Source: SZUA-36 sp963753105 (lineage in GTDB: Bacteria; Pseudomonadota; Gammaproteobacteria; Xanthomonadales; SZUA-36). From it: a DNA stretch of 64,000 nucleotides. How positions within the stretch are numbered: position 1 is the first letter of the stretch; each line of letters starts with the position of its first letter. The notes below the pieces were generated by a model that was not told the DNA's origin, searched no databases, and saw only the letters and a program-made list of their open reading frames with translations. The DNA lies in NCBI GenBank assembly GCA_963753105.1, contig CAVWBD010000001.1:372001-436000 (forward strand). Reading direction: 5' to 3'. Shown piece by piece: positions 35,487-44,681 of this stretch. Position numbers and translations under genes: made by a program.

Positions 35487-35960
35487 TCACCATAGCGCAA
35501 TAGTGATTGCCATACCTATTCCAAAGCACAGGTGGTTAACCAAACTGGATAAAGGCGCCTTGATACCTTCGGGAGAGCGCCTGCCAAACACACCAAGTCC
35601 AATTGACGGAAAAACCAAAAATTGGGAAGCTAATGTTGTCGCAGCACCAAAGACCAGTGCCCATATCGCCGACACAGGGCCATCAATCAAAACCTGCCAG
35701 CCGAGCACGTAGATGAGGGCAAACAGCACGCTGATCGCGTAATGCGTGATAAAACCCAGGATCCGCTCGTGTGCGACCTGTTCCATTTCACCGGGGTCGT
35801 TATAACAAAAACGTCCGTGCACCCAACCTGCGGACATTCTCCCGAGCATACTCATGTCGATTTTCAACAAGAAACCAATTCGAGCCAAAAGAAGATTTAA
35901 AGAATCCATCACCAATGTACCAACGACACCGGCCATGACTGCCATCAGGACAGAGTTCAT
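35487..35960 (-). CDS. DUF2938-family membrane protein
   Basis: 157 residues with four TM helices. Family features: MAGVVGTLVMDSLN, GRMSAGWVHGRFCYNDPGE, ERILGFITHYAISVLFALIY. Function unknown. Its start overlaps the end of the methyltransferase-like gene by 4 bases. Confidence 0.8.
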   Translation of the reverse strand: MNSVLMAVMAGVVGTLVMDSLNLLLARIGFLLKIDMSMLGRMSAGWVHGRFCYNDPGEMEQVAHERILGFITHYAISVLFALIYVLGWQVLIDGPVSAIWALVFGAATTLASQFLVFPSIGLGVFGRRSPEGIKAPLSSLVNHLCFGIGMAITIALW

Positions 35961-36427
35961 CGTGTACGCACCCTTGGAAAAAAACGCCCGGTTTTCAACG
36001 AGTATTCCTCGTATTCGCCCGGAAACGCCTGTGCCATGAGTTGTTCCTCACCACGTATCATCCAATGCCAAACAGGGTGCTGGATCACCGCCCAGAAAAC
36101 ATAAATCCAATTGTTTAACAGAAAAGCCAAACCAAAATTGAAAAAAGACAGAAAGGCGCCGTACAGGGGATGCCTGAAGTATTTGAATGCCCCGGTGGTT
36201 GTCAACTTGCGACCCCTGTCAGTTGGAAGCAGGGATCTGAAACTCCGCAGCACGATGAAGACGGTAACGAGCGCCAACAAGGCGAAAACGGTATACCTCA
36301 GGGTATCATTGGCGGTTATTCGCAGATAGTTCAGTTGCTCCTCGAGCAATATTGCAATGATCAGTAACAGTAAGCTGACGAATAATCCGGCCGGTCCTGC
36401 ACCAAATATCTTCTGATAGCGGTTCAT
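35957..36427 (-). CDS. Isoprenylcysteine carboxyl methyltransferase-like membrane protein
   Basis: 156 residues with about four TM helices. The ICMT/PEMT signature is present: TTTGAFKYFRHPLYGAF, then HWMIRGEEQLMAQAFPGEYEEY. Bacterial members methylate lipids or remain unassigned. It forms a two-gene unit with the DUF2938 gene. Confidence 0.82.
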   Translation of the reverse strand: MNRYQKIFGAGPAGLFVSLLLLIIAILLEEQLNYLRITANDTLRYTVFALLALVTVFIVLRSFRSLLPTDRGRKLTTTGAFKYFRHPLYGAFLSFFNFGLAFLLNNWIYVFWAVIQHPVWHWMIRGEEQLMAQAFPGEYEEYSLKTGRFFPRVRTR

Positions 36428-36476
36428 CGTTTATTCACCGGATTTCTTTAAGATCAGCAAGTGCGATCCGACTCCT

Positions 36477-37106
36477 TCAGTACGACACGCCCGGTGACTG
36501 GTGCACATAAATATTGTTGGCAAGTTGAGTCAACATGAAATCCGCCAGGTCAGCACGCGAAATCCAGCCCTTGATGTCCCTGTACCTGACTGCAAAACCA
36601 TGTTGGTAGACACCTGTACGCGGGCCGCCCTTCAGGTGGGGTGGGCGCACAAGTGTCCAATCCAACCCGCTGTTTTTCACCACGACTTCCTGGCGTTCGT
36701 GGTCTGCAAAGGCGTGACGCAGGAATATACCAACGATAATGTACTTGGTAAAAAACGAAAGGTTGGCCTTGCTGTCACCCACACCTAGCGAGGAAAGGCA
36801 GACAAGACGTCTTACCCCTGTCTGTTGCATCGCGTTGATGATGGTTGATGTGCCCTGTTCCCGGATGGTGGTGCGCTGCGAACCTGCACCAATGGTAACG
36901 AAAACAGCTTGCTGATCCTGCATGGCGTTTGCAACGCAAACGGGATCCAGCACATCTCCACGAACGATGTTTAAATTCGAATGCTGCACGTTATCCATTT
37001 TGGCCGGGTCGCGAACGTATGCCGTCACCTCAAATCCCTGGTCGAGGGCCTGGCCGACCAGTTCCCGGCCCGTGCCGCCTGATGCGCCAAAAACCAGAAT
37101 CTTCAT
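36477..37106 (-). CDS. NAD(P)-binding atypical SDR (NmrA/flavin-reductase-like)
   Basis: 209 residues. KILVFGASGGTGRELV carries the GxxGxxG dinucleotide motif at 7-13; FVTIGAGSQRTT, LVCLSSLGVGDS and WTLVRPPHLKGG follow. No YxxxK pair, so it belongs to the atypical SDR group with roles from redox sensing to biliverdin reduction. The C terminus lacks extra domains. Confidence 0.85.
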   Translation of the reverse strand: MKILVFGASGGTGRELVGQALDQGFEVTAYVRDPAKMDNVQHSNLNIVRGDVLDPVCVANAMQDQQAVFVTIGAGSQRTTIREQGTSTIINAMQQTGVRRLVCLSSLGVGDSKANLSFFTKYIIVGIFLRHAFADHERQEVVVKNSGLDWTLVRPPHLKGGPRTGVYQHGFAVRYRDIKGWISRADLADFMLTQLANNIYVHQSPGVSY

Positions 37107-37155
37107 CTCGTCCTCCTTTTTTCCTGTTTACCGAAATAAACCGGTGGTACTGATT

Positions 37156-37578
37156 TCACCGGTCTTCTTCAAACTGCTTCACTTCGATACCAACGGACTC
37201 CAGCAAATCCAGCGAACAGGTTTTTCTGTAATCGTTCTTGTAAATAACCCGTTCGACATTACCCATGTTGATCAGGCGCTTGGCACAGGCAGTGCAGGGA
37301 AGGTGGGTGACAAAGACAAACTTCTTTGTCGCACGCGGGGCATCGCAATTGATCACGGCGTTTTCTTCTGAATGCAGGCAGCCACAGTTCCCGGGCTCAT
37401 CCCTGTCGCAGCTGTTTTCAAGACCGGATGCATTGCCGTTGTAACCGACCGCCAATACTTTCCTGTAATCGGTGGTAGTAATGACCGTGCCAACACTTAA
37501 CCGCTGGCACGTTGAGCGCCGGGCAATGGTCTCGGCAAACTGCATATACACTTCTTCAAATGAGGGGCGTTCTTTCAT
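37156..37578 (-). CDS. dCMP deaminase-family zinc deaminase
   Basis: 140 residues. The zinc and catalytic residues are H69 and E71 in LHSEENA and C95 and C98 in PCTAC. The insertion SGLENSCDRDEPGNCGCLHS between strand and active site is typical of ComEB/dCMP deaminases. It would convert dCMP to dUMP for thymidylate synthesis. Start ATG 37578 is preferred over 37614: AAAGGC is upstream and the family starts here. Confidence 0.88.
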   Translation of the reverse strand: MKERPSFEEVYMQFAETIARRSTCQRLSVGTVITTTDYRKVLAVGYNGNASGLENSCDRDEPGNCGCLHSEENAVINCDAPRATKKFVFVTHLPCTACAKRLINMGNVERVIYKNDYRKTCSLDLLESVGIEVKQFEEDR

Positions 37579-37650
37579 TTTTTTGCCTTTAGTTGTTATT
37601 GCACGTTTTACCACGCCATACGAACAAATTCCCGGACCTGGTACGTAGTT

Positions 37651-38212
37651 TCACCGCTTCCAGGGCTTTTTCCAGGCGATACGAAAACATCCAATCACCA
37701 AAATCACAAGGAAGGCTGTTGTTAAACCGCTTTTGCCTATTGTAGTCAAACTGGACACGACAACCCGACGCTCCGAAATATCCGGATAGCTAACAAGCAT
37801 CAGGATAATTTGGATGTTTTCCAGGTAGTCAAACAACCCCGCAAGAATTGGCACCAGGCACAAATAGTACACGGCCGGAGTCTGGACTTTCCCCTTGGAA
37901 AACACCCAGGCCAGCAATAGACAGGATGAAATCGCAAAAAACACCGGATACACAAAATCCAAGGGTAATTGTCTGTACAGGTAAGTATCCCGCCCCGCAA
38001 TACCAAGTGTTGCCAGCAATTGCATGGAATATTCATACGAATATCCGCCGGGTGACAGATCAAAAATTTTTATTCCCGGCGCGTACTGCTCGACCTGGGG
38101 TATGGAATACAGGAGCATCGTTAAGTAGACAATGGATGCGGGAACCAGGAATAGCAGGACATTCTTTCGCCTTTGCGGCAGCTTTCAGTTTACCCACGAA
38201 GTCTGGCGTCAT
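37651..38212 (-). CDS. Four- to five-TM membrane protein (one frameshift)
   Basis: The unbroken frame begins at 38118, but from ATG 38212 another frame gives MTPDFVGKLKAAAKA, and after a one-base shift near 38165 continues KNVLLFLVPASIVYLTMLLY into it, adding a complete first TM helix. Total about 186 residues. Later TM segments include FVYPVFFAISSCLLLAWVF and TAFLVILVIGCFRIAW. No family recognised. Confidence 0.65.
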
Positions 38213-38330
38213 CGCTCAATATCTTTTCGGCTAACCATATTGTTAAGCGGTGCGGTGCAATCGCGTGTGGTTAAGCCAGCTTGCTGGCAAAATGCATATG
38301 GACACTTTGCTTTGAATATTCATTTGTTGA

Positions 38331-38756
38331 TTAGCGTTTCGCGGATTTTCTCAACCTGTCCAGGGTTTGCAACTCGGCAAGAGCCCTGAGTAGCTTGACC
38401 TCGGCCTCTGCAATGTCCACTTGACCCGTACTGCTGGCCAGCTCCCGCTCGGCTTCTGCCTTGGCTGCCTCGGCAGCCGACCTGTCGAGCTCATCGCCAC
38501 GCACGACGGTATCCGCCATGATGGTAACGATGTGTGGCTGAACCTCGAGGATGCCGCCGGAAACAACAAAGCACTGCTCTTCACCACCCTCATCCTGGAC
38601 CCGGACGGTCCCCGGCTTGAGTTGTGTGAACAGCGGTGTATGTCGGGGGTAAATACCCAGTTCGCCGGATACACCGCTGGCAAAAACCACGGTGACCTTC
38701 CCAGAGAAGATTTCCCGGTGGGCGCTTACGATGTCACATTGGAATGTCGTGGTCAT
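38331..38756 (-). CDS. atpC: ATP synthase F1 epsilon subunit, second copy (distal)
   Basis: 141 residues: an N-terminal beta-sandwich (CDIVSAHREIFSGKVTVVFA, GELGIYPRHTPLFTQLKPG) and a C-terminal helical hairpin (AEAAKAEAERELASS, then LLRALAELQTLDRLRK). It aligns without gaps with the copy at 38881-39306, with about 99 of 141 positions identical by eye. A terminator lies between the two copies and an extended -10 sequence precedes this one, so it may be expressed separately. An unusual Cys (QCFVV) replaces Phe of the first copy. Confidence 0.93.
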   Translation of the reverse strand: MTTTFQCDIVSAHREIFSGKVTVVFASGVSGELGIYPRHTPLFTQLKPGTVRVQDEGGEEQCFVVSGGILEVQPHIVTIMADTVVRGDELDRSAAEAAKAEAERELASSTGQVDIAEAEVKLLRALAELQTLDRLRKSAKR

Positions 38757-38790
38757 AATGATGGTTTCAAACCGATATTACCGTCCACAA

Positions 38791-38799
38791 ATTTTAACA
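38791..38799 (-). promoter_or_regulatory. Extended -10 element before the second atpC
   Basis: TGTTAAAAT on the minus strand, 35 bases before the distal atpC start and downstream of the operon terminator. The same nine bases form the -10 of the atp operon promoter at 46233-46241. No good -35 is seen. Confidence 0.5.
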
Positions 38800-38833
38800 C
38801 CGCTGATGACTGTATTCGTGACTTATTGGCCTA

Positions 38834-38860
38834 CAAAAAAGCCGGCTCATGGCCGGCTTT
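38834..38860 (-). terminator. Rho-independent terminator after the first atpC
   Basis: Stem AAAGCCGG/CCGGCTTT with loop CCATGAG on the minus strand, followed by a run of T. It ends the main atp operon 20 bases past the proximal atpC stop and stands in front of the duplicate atpC. Confidence 0.9.
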
Positions 38861-38880
38861 CTGTTTCAAGATATCCAGGC

Positions 38881-39306
38881 TCAACGCCTGATGTTTTTCC
38901 GCAATCGTTCCAGGGCATGCAGCTGGGCGACCGCCTCGAGCAGTTTGCCCTGTGCTTCTGCCACTTCCATCTCCCCGGTACGGTCTGCCAGTTCCCGCTC
39001 GGCCTCGGCCTTGGCGGCTTGCGCTGCAGCCTGGTCGAGATCTTCGCCACGCATGGCAGTATCCGCCATCACGGTCACGATATGCGGTTGTACTTCGAGG
39101 ATACCGCCTGAGACAAAGAAGAATTGCTCTTCGCCATCGGCTTCCTGAACCCTGACGGGTCCGGGTTTGAGCTGGGTAATCAGCGGTGCGTGACGCGGGC
39201 TGATACCCAACTCGCCGGCAACACCGGTGGCAAATACCATCGTAACCTCACCCGAGAAAATCTCCTCGTGTGCACTTACGATGTCGCAATGAATGGTCTT
39301 GGTCAT
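38881..39306 (-). CDS. atpC: ATP synthase F1 epsilon subunit, first copy (operon)
   Basis: 141 residues, in the normal position after atpD. Same domain order as its duplicate: sandwich with IVSAHEEIFSGEVTMVFA and GELGISPRHAPL, then helical hairpin AQAAKAEAERELAD. Epsilon links the gamma stalk to the c ring and its C-terminal helices inhibit ATP hydrolysis. The two copies differ most in those regulatory helices. Confidence 0.95.
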   Translation of the reverse strand: MTKTIHCDIVSAHEEIFSGEVTMVFATGVAGELGISPRHAPLITQLKPGPVRVQEADGEEQFFFVSGGILEVQPHIVTVMADTAMRGEDLDQAAAQAAKAEAERELADRTGEMEVAEAQGKLLEAVAQLHALERLRKNIRR

Positions 39307-39330
39307 GTGCTTTCTCTCAAAAGAGGCTGC

Positions 39331-40725
39331 TTAAGCGGCTTCTTTCGCTGCCAACTCCGCACCCCTGGCCACGGCTTCTTCGATACCACCAACCATGTAG
39401 AACGCCTGCTCCGGCAGGTGATCGTATTCACCTTCCAGGATGCCCTTGAAGGCACGGATGGTCTCTTTCAGTGTGACGTACTTACCCGGTGAACCGGTAA
39501 AGGTCTCGGCCACGAAGAACGGCTGCGACAGGAAGCGTGCGACCTTACGCGCGCGGGCCACGACCTGCTTGTCTTCTTCCGACAACTCGTCCATGCCGAG
39601 GATGGCGATGATGTCTTTCAGTTCCTTGTAGCGCTGCAATACCCCCTGTACACCACGCGCGACGTCGTAGTGCTCCTGGCCGATCATGTTCGGATCGAGC
39701 AGACGCGAGGTGGAATCCAGCGGATCAACGGCCGGGTAGATACCCTGCTCAGCAACCGCACGGCTCAGTACCAGGGTTGCGTCGAGATGCGCGAAGGTGG
39801 TGGCCGGTGACGGGTCGGTCAGGTCATCGGCAGGTACGTACACTGCCTGGAACGAAGTGATCGAACCGGTCTTGGTGGTCGTGATCCGTTCCTGCAACAG
39901 ACCCATTTCAAGCGCCAGTGTCGGCTGGTAACCCACGGCTGACGGCATACGGCCCAGCAGCGCGGATACCTCGGTTCCCGCCAGTGTATAACGGTAGATG
40001 TTGTCGATGAACATCAACACGTCGTTGCCCTGGTCACGGAATTCTTCGGCCATGGTCAGACCCGTCAGCGCAACACGTAGACGGTTACCCGGTGGCTCGT
40101 TCATCTGGCCATAAACCAGCGACACCTTGCTCAGTACATCGGCGTCCTTCATCTCGTGGTAGAAGTCATTACCTTCACGGGTACGCTCACCCACACCTGC
40201 AAATACCGAGAAACCGGAGTGCTCAATAGCAATATTACGGATCAATTCCATCAGCGTTACGGTCTTGCCAACACCTGCGCCACCGAACAGGCCAACTTTA
40301 CCGCCCCTGGCAATCGGCATGATCAGGTCGATAACCTTGATACCGGTTTCCAGCACTTCGTTGCCACCGGCCTGGTCTTCATATGAGGGCGGTGTGCGGT
40401 GAATGGGCATACGCTTTTCTTCACCGATGGGACCTGCTTCATCAATCGGCCTGCCGAGCACGTCCATCACGCGGCCCAGGGTTTTTTCACCCACGGGAAC
40501 CGTAATCGCTGCCCCTGTGTTGGTGACTGACAGTCCGCGTTTCAAACCATCGGTAGAACCCAGTGCGATACAACGCACCACGCCGTCACCCAGCTGCTGC
40601 TGTGATTCCAGCACGATATCCGTTCCGTCAACGGTCAATGCGGTGAAAACCTTGGGCATCGCATCACGTGAAAACTCCACGTCCACAACTGCGCCGATTA
40701 CCTGAACAATTGATCCAGCACTCAT
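39331..40725 (-). CDS. atpD: ATP synthase F1 beta subunit
   Basis: 464 residues, full length. The P-loop GGAGVGKT is at 148-155, GERTREGND follows, and ALLGRMPSAVGYQPTLA is the DELSEED-neighbour catalytic block; MDELSEEDK itself is present near residue 375. Catalytic subunit of F1. It follows atpG by 33 bases. Confidence 0.98.
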   Translation of the reverse strand: MSAGSIVQVIGAVVDVEFSRDAMPKVFTALTVDGTDIVLESQQQLGDGVVRCIALGSTDGLKRGLSVTNTGAAITVPVGEKTLGRVMDVLGRPIDEAGPIGEEKRMPIHRTPPSYEDQAGGNEVLETGIKVIDLIMPIARGGKVGLFGGAGVGKTVTLMELIRNIAIEHSGFSVFAGVGERTREGNDFYHEMKDADVLSKVSLVYGQMNEPPGNRLRVALTGLTMAEEFRDQGNDVLMFIDNIYRYTLAGTEVSALLGRMPSAVGYQPTLALEMGLLQERITTTKTGSITSFQAVYVPADDLTDPSPATTFAHLDATLVLSRAVAEQGIYPAVDPLDSTSRLLDPNMIGQEHYDVARGVQGVLQRYKELKDIIAILGMDELSEEDKQVVARARKVARFLSQPFFVAETFTGSPGKYVTLKETIRAFKGILEGEYDHLPEQAFYMVGGIEEAVARGAELAAKEAA

Positions 40726-40758
40726 TTTACTTAGCTCCTAATATGCCAATGGCCTGCC

Positions 40759-41622
40759 TTAAACGGCAGCCGCGCCACCGACGATTTCTGAAATTTCCTG
40801 CGTGATCGCTGCCTGGCGGGCCTTGTTGAAAACCAGGTTCAACTCGGCAATCAAATCACTAGCGTTATCCGTGGCGCTCTTCATCGCGATCATGCGCGCG
40901 GAATGTTCCGATGCGAGGTTTTCCAGCACCCCCTGGTAAACCAGGGCCTCGATATAACGAACCATGACACTGTTGAGCAGTGCCTCTGCATCCGGCTCAT
41001 AGATGTAGTCCCAGATGTCCCGGACTTCCGTATCATCGGTCTCGGGCAGCGGTAACAATTGCTCGATGACCGGTTTTTGTACCATCGTATTTACGAATAG
41101 GTTGTGTACCAGGTACACGCGATCCACCTTTTGATCACGGTAGTCTTCCAGCATGCCCCTGATGGCGCCGATCAAGTCTTCGATCTGTGGTTTCTCACCA
41201 AGATCACTGGCGGCAGCCATCATTTCGACTTTTACATTCTTAAAATAGCCGATGGCCTTCTTACCCAGCGCCACCAGGCAGACGCCCACGTCTTTTTTCT
41301 GCCATTCCATCATGTCCGGCAGCATGGTCTTGAACAGGTTGTTGTTCAGACCGCCGCACAGGCCGCGGTCGCTCGAGATCACGATGTAACCGACTTTTTT
41401 GACATCCGGGTGCTTGATCGTAAACGGGTGGCGGTATTCCGGCCTGGCCTTGCCGAGGTGACCGATCACACGTTGCATCATGCGCGCGTATGGACGGCTT
41501 TCCTTCATCAAATCCTGCGATTTACGAATCTTGCTGGCCGAGACCATCTCCAGCGCGGAGGTCACCTTCTTGGTGTTCTCCACGCTGCGGATCTTCGTGA
41601 CAATCTCTCTTCCACCTGCCAT
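40759..41622 (-). CDS. atpG: ATP synthase F1 gamma subunit
   Basis: 287 residues. The N-terminal helix (GREIVTKIRSVENTKKVTSALEMVSASKIRK) and C-terminal helix (SARMIAMKSATDNASDLIAELNLVFNKARQAAITQEISEIV region) form the rotating coiled coil; the middle has SSDRGLCGGLN. Standard member of the operon. Confidence 0.97.
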   Translation of the reverse strand: MAGGREIVTKIRSVENTKKVTSALEMVSASKIRKSQDLMKESRPYARMMQRVIGHLGKARPEYRHPFTIKHPDVKKVGYIVISSDRGLCGGLNNNLFKTMLPDMMEWQKKDVGVCLVALGKKAIGYFKNVKVEMMAAASDLGEKPQIEDLIGAIRGMLEDYRDQKVDRVYLVHNLFVNTMVQKPVIEQLLPLPETDDTEVRDIWDYIYEPDAEALLNSVMVRYIEALVYQGVLENLASEHSARMIAMKSATDNASDLIAELNLVFNKARQAAITQEISEIVGGAAAV

Positions 41623-41653
41623 ATCAGATTACTCCGTCAGAGCCTGCAAACAC

Positions 41654-43198
41654 TTACCAACTGCCCGTAGCTTTGAAATCATCACAGGCGGTTTTCAACT
41701 CGGCATGCAGTTCGTCGTTCCAGTCGCCGTGATTGAGCCTGTCCATGAATTCGGTATGTGTATTGTTCATAAAGTCCAGTAAACCGGCCTCAAAGGCGCC
41801 GATCTGGTTCAGCTCGACCTCATCCATGTAGCCGTTGTCAACGGCGAACAGAGAAACAGCCATCGCCGCCACACTCATCGGGCTGTACTGGGCCTGCTTC
41901 ATCAATTCCGTTACACGCTGTCCACGTTCCAATTGCGCACGGGTTGCATCATCGAGATCGGAGGCAAACTGCGCGAATGCAGCCAGCTCACGATACTGGG
42001 CCAGGGCCAGGCGCACACCACCACCCAGTTTCTTGATGGCCTTGGTCTGCGCTGCACCACCCACACGGGATACAGAAAGACCGGCGTGAACCGCCGGGCG
42101 GATACCGCCGTTGAACATATCGGTCTCGAGGAAGATCTGGCCGTCGGTGATCGAGATCACGTTGGTCGGTACGAACGCCGATACGTCACCGGCCTGGGTT
42201 TCGATGATCGGCAGCGCCGTCAAAGAACCCGTCTTGCCTTTTACTTTACCGTCGGTGAATTTTTCTACGTATTCTTCGTTGACCCGCGCAGCGCGCTCCA
42301 ACAGACGTGAATGCAGGTAGAAAACGTCACCCGGGTAGGCTTCACGGCCCGGCGGACGACGTAACAGCAGGGATACCTGGCGATAGGCCCAGGCCTGCTT
42401 GGTCAGATCATCGTAAATGATCAGGGCGTCTTCACCGCGATCACGGAAATACTCACCCATGGTGCAACCGGCGTACGGCGCCATGTATTGCATGGCCGCA
42501 GATTCGGAAGCGGAAGCATTGACCACGATGGTGTGTTCCATCGCACCGTGCGCTTCCAGGGTGCGGACCACGTTGGCCACGGTGGACTGCTTCTGACCGA
42601 TGGCGACATAGACGCACTTAATACCGGAACCCACCTGGTTGAGGATGGTATCAATCGCGATGGCGGATTTACCAATCTGGCGGTCACCGATAATCAGTTC
42701 ACGCTGGCCACGTCCGATCGGTACCATGGAGTCGATGGATTTCAGACCCGTCTGCACCGGCTGATCAACCGATTTACGCCAGATAACACCCGGTGCAACC
42801 TTTTCGATCGGCGCAAAACCATCGTTCTCAATCGGGCCCTGGCCATCAATCGGCTCACCCAGTGCGTTCACAACCCGCCCTAACAAACCGTGACCGTGGG
42901 GCACCTCGAGAATACGACCGGTACATTTGACCGTGTCACCCTCGGTGATGTGTTCGTATTTACCCAGGATTACCGTACCGACGGAGTCACGCTCGAGGTT
43001 GAGCGCCAGCCCGTAGGTGTTGCCGGGGAATTCGATCATTTCACCCTGCATGGCGTCTTCGAGGCCGTGAACACGGGCGATGCCGTCAGAAACACTGACC
43101 ACGGTGCCTTCGTTACGGGTTTCAGCTGAAATATCCAGCTCTTCAACACGCTGTTTGATCAGCTCAGAGATTTCAGATGGATTCAATGTAGTCTGCAT
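41654..43198 (-). CDS. atpA: ATP synthase F1 alpha subunit
   Basis: 514 residues. P-loop GDRQIGKS at 171-178, VSRVGGAAQTKAIKKL near 375, and the C-terminal helical domain. Regulatory, non-catalytic nucleotide-binding subunit alternating with beta. It follows atpH by 67 bases. Confidence 0.98.
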   Translation of the reverse strand: MQTTLNPSEISELIKQRVEELDISAETRNEGTVVSVSDGIARVHGLEDAMQGEMIEFPGNTYGLALNLERDSVGTVILGKYEHITEGDTVKCTGRILEVPHGHGLLGRVVNALGEPIDGQGPIENDGFAPIEKVAPGVIWRKSVDQPVQTGLKSIDSMVPIGRGQRELIIGDRQIGKSAIAIDTILNQVGSGIKCVYVAIGQKQSTVANVVRTLEAHGAMEHTIVVNASASESAAMQYMAPYAGCTMGEYFRDRGEDALIIYDDLTKQAWAYRQVSLLLRRPPGREAYPGDVFYLHSRLLERAARVNEEYVEKFTDGKVKGKTGSLTALPIIETQAGDVSAFVPTNVISITDGQIFLETDMFNGGIRPAVHAGLSVSRVGGAAQTKAIKKLGGGVRLALAQYRELAAFAQFASDLDDATRAQLERGQRVTELMKQAQYSPMSVAAMAVSLFAVDNGYMDEVELNQIGAFEAGLLDFMNNTHTEFMDRLNHGDWNDELHAELKTACDDFKATGSW

Positions 43199-43265
43199 TG
43201 TCTTTTTTCCTGTCAGATCACCCTGTTTCCAGGTAATCGGTCTTTATTCAATTAACTTTTAAAAT

Positions 43266-43799
43266 CTAGTTCAACGAGGTTTCCAGCCGTTTCAGACGAC
43301 CCGAAACTGAACCGTCGATAACCTGGTCACCCGCATAAATAATCGCCCCACCCAGAATGTCCGGGTCAATATCGTTATCCAGGGTGATTTCGCAATCAAA
43401 TCGTTTGGCCAGGGCCGATTGCATGCGTTCGGCCTGGGAATCCTGCAGCGGTACCGCAGATACCACCCTCACCTCGAGACGTTTTTCAGCCTGTTGGCGC
43501 AATTGACGGTACAGGCGGGTTATCTCACCACACAATAACAAGCGCTTGTTGTCCGCGAGCACACCCAGGTAAGCCTGGAAACGTGCATCCACCTCTCCGC
43601 CAAGCGCCTCGATGATGATTTCCACTGCCCTGTCAGCCGTGGAATGCGGGCTTTTCAGCAACGCGACCATGGCCTTGTCGTCAGTCACCTGTGTAACCGC
43701 TCCCAGCATGTCGTCCCAGCCGGCGAGATTGTTATCGCCCTGGGCCAGTTCAAATGCCGCTTTTGCGTAAGGTCTTGCCAGTGTCGTCAGGCTGCTCAT
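43266..43799 (-). CDS. atpH: ATP synthase F1 delta subunit
   Basis: 177 residues: N-terminal six-helix part (TLARPYAKAAFELAQ) and C-terminal region with RLEVRVVSAVPLQDSQ and LGGAIIYAGDQVIDGSVSGRLKRL, both family hallmarks. It holds the peripheral stalk to the top of F1. It begins 2 bases after atpF. Confidence 0.96.
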   Translation of the reverse strand: MSSLTTLARPYAKAAFELAQGDNNLAGWDDMLGAVTQVTDDKAMVALLKSPHSTADRAVEIIIEALGGEVDARFQAYLGVLADNKRLLLCGEITRLYRQLRQQAEKRLEVRVVSAVPLQDSQAERMQSALAKRFDCEITLDNDIDPDILGGAIIYAGDQVIDGSVSGRLKRLETSLN

Positions 43800-43801
43800 G
43801 T

Positions 43802-44272
43802 TCAGATCTCGGCGATCAGCTTGTCGAGCAATTCGCGGTGGGTGTTTTCGTCAATTTCCTTTTCAAGAATTTGACGTGCGCCCAATACCGCCAGGCTGGC
43901 AACCGTGCCACGCAGTTCCTCGCGCGCCTGGTTGGCAGATTGAATAATCTCCGCCTCACCGGCCGCGACCTGCCGCTGGCGTTCGCCGCTGGCGTCATCC
44001 TTGGCCTGGTCGAGAATCTGGCTGTGACGCTGGTTCGCCTGCTCAACGATCTCGTGAGCCTTGTCCCGCGCTGTCTTGATCTGTTCCTCGACTTCCTGGT
44101 TGGCATCGGCCAGCGCTTTTTCTGCGCGGTCGGATGCGGCCAGTCCGTCAGCAATCCTGGCACGCCGTTCATCCATGGCCTTCAATACCGGTGGCCAGAT
44201 GAACTTCATGCAAAACCAGACGAACACCATCATGGCGATCGACTGCAGGATCAGGGTGGCATTCATATTCAT
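43802..44272 (-). CDS. atpF: ATP synthase Fo b subunit
   Basis: 156 residues. One N-terminal TM helix (TLILQSIAMMVFVWFCMKFIWPPV) and a long charged coiled coil (RRARIADGLAASDRAEKALADANQEVEEQI). Forms the peripheral stalk as a dimer. Confidence 0.96.
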   Translation of the reverse strand: MNMNATLILQSIAMMVFVWFCMKFIWPPVLKAMDERRARIADGLAASDRAEKALADANQEVEEQIKTARDKAHEIVEQANQRHSQILDQAKDDASGERQRQVAAGEAEIIQSANQAREELRGTVASLAVLGARQILEKEIDENTHRELLDKLIAEI

Positions 44273-44327
44273 GCCGTTACCTCGCTATGTCGTGTCTGCT
44301 TAAAAGCTCTTTGCTCACGAGTGGCAC

Positions 44328-44597
44328 TTATCCGCCAACAGCGTTTTGCAACTGGCCGATGAACGGGTTTGCGAAAGTGAAGAACAGCGCAATACCAACA
44401 CCGATCATGGCGACCGCATCCAGCAGGCCAATGGCCAGGAAGAATTTACCCTGCAACATCGGCGCCAGTTCAGGCTGACGTGCAGAACCTTCCAGCAGGC
44501 GACCGCCCAGGATACCAACACCAATACCAACACCCAGTGCGCCCAGGCCAATCAGCAAGGCGACGGAGATAGCGGTCATACCAATAACAATTTCCAT
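44328..44597 (-). CDS. atpE: ATP synthase Fo c subunit
   Basis: 89 residues, two TM helices. The Gly/Ala-rich first helix (LIGLGALGVGIGVGILGGRLLEG), polar loop ARQPE at 40-44, and Asp60 in AIGLLDAVAMIGVG, the ion carrier. There is no sodium-site pattern of Gln and Ser-Thr around it, so proton use is likely. The ring-facing Pro of the E. coli DAIPMI motif is Ala here. Confidence 0.96.
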   Translation of the reverse strand: MEIVIGMTAISVALLIGLGALGVGIGVGILGGRLLEGSARQPELAPMLQGKFFLAIGLLDAVAMIGVGIALFFTFANPFIGQLQNAVGG

Positions 44598-44681
44598 TAC
44601 TTAACTCCCGTTTCAGAGATAGATCATCAAAAAATCAAAAATAGCCGTATTTATTACTCAAAACCCATTAATGATGTTCGT

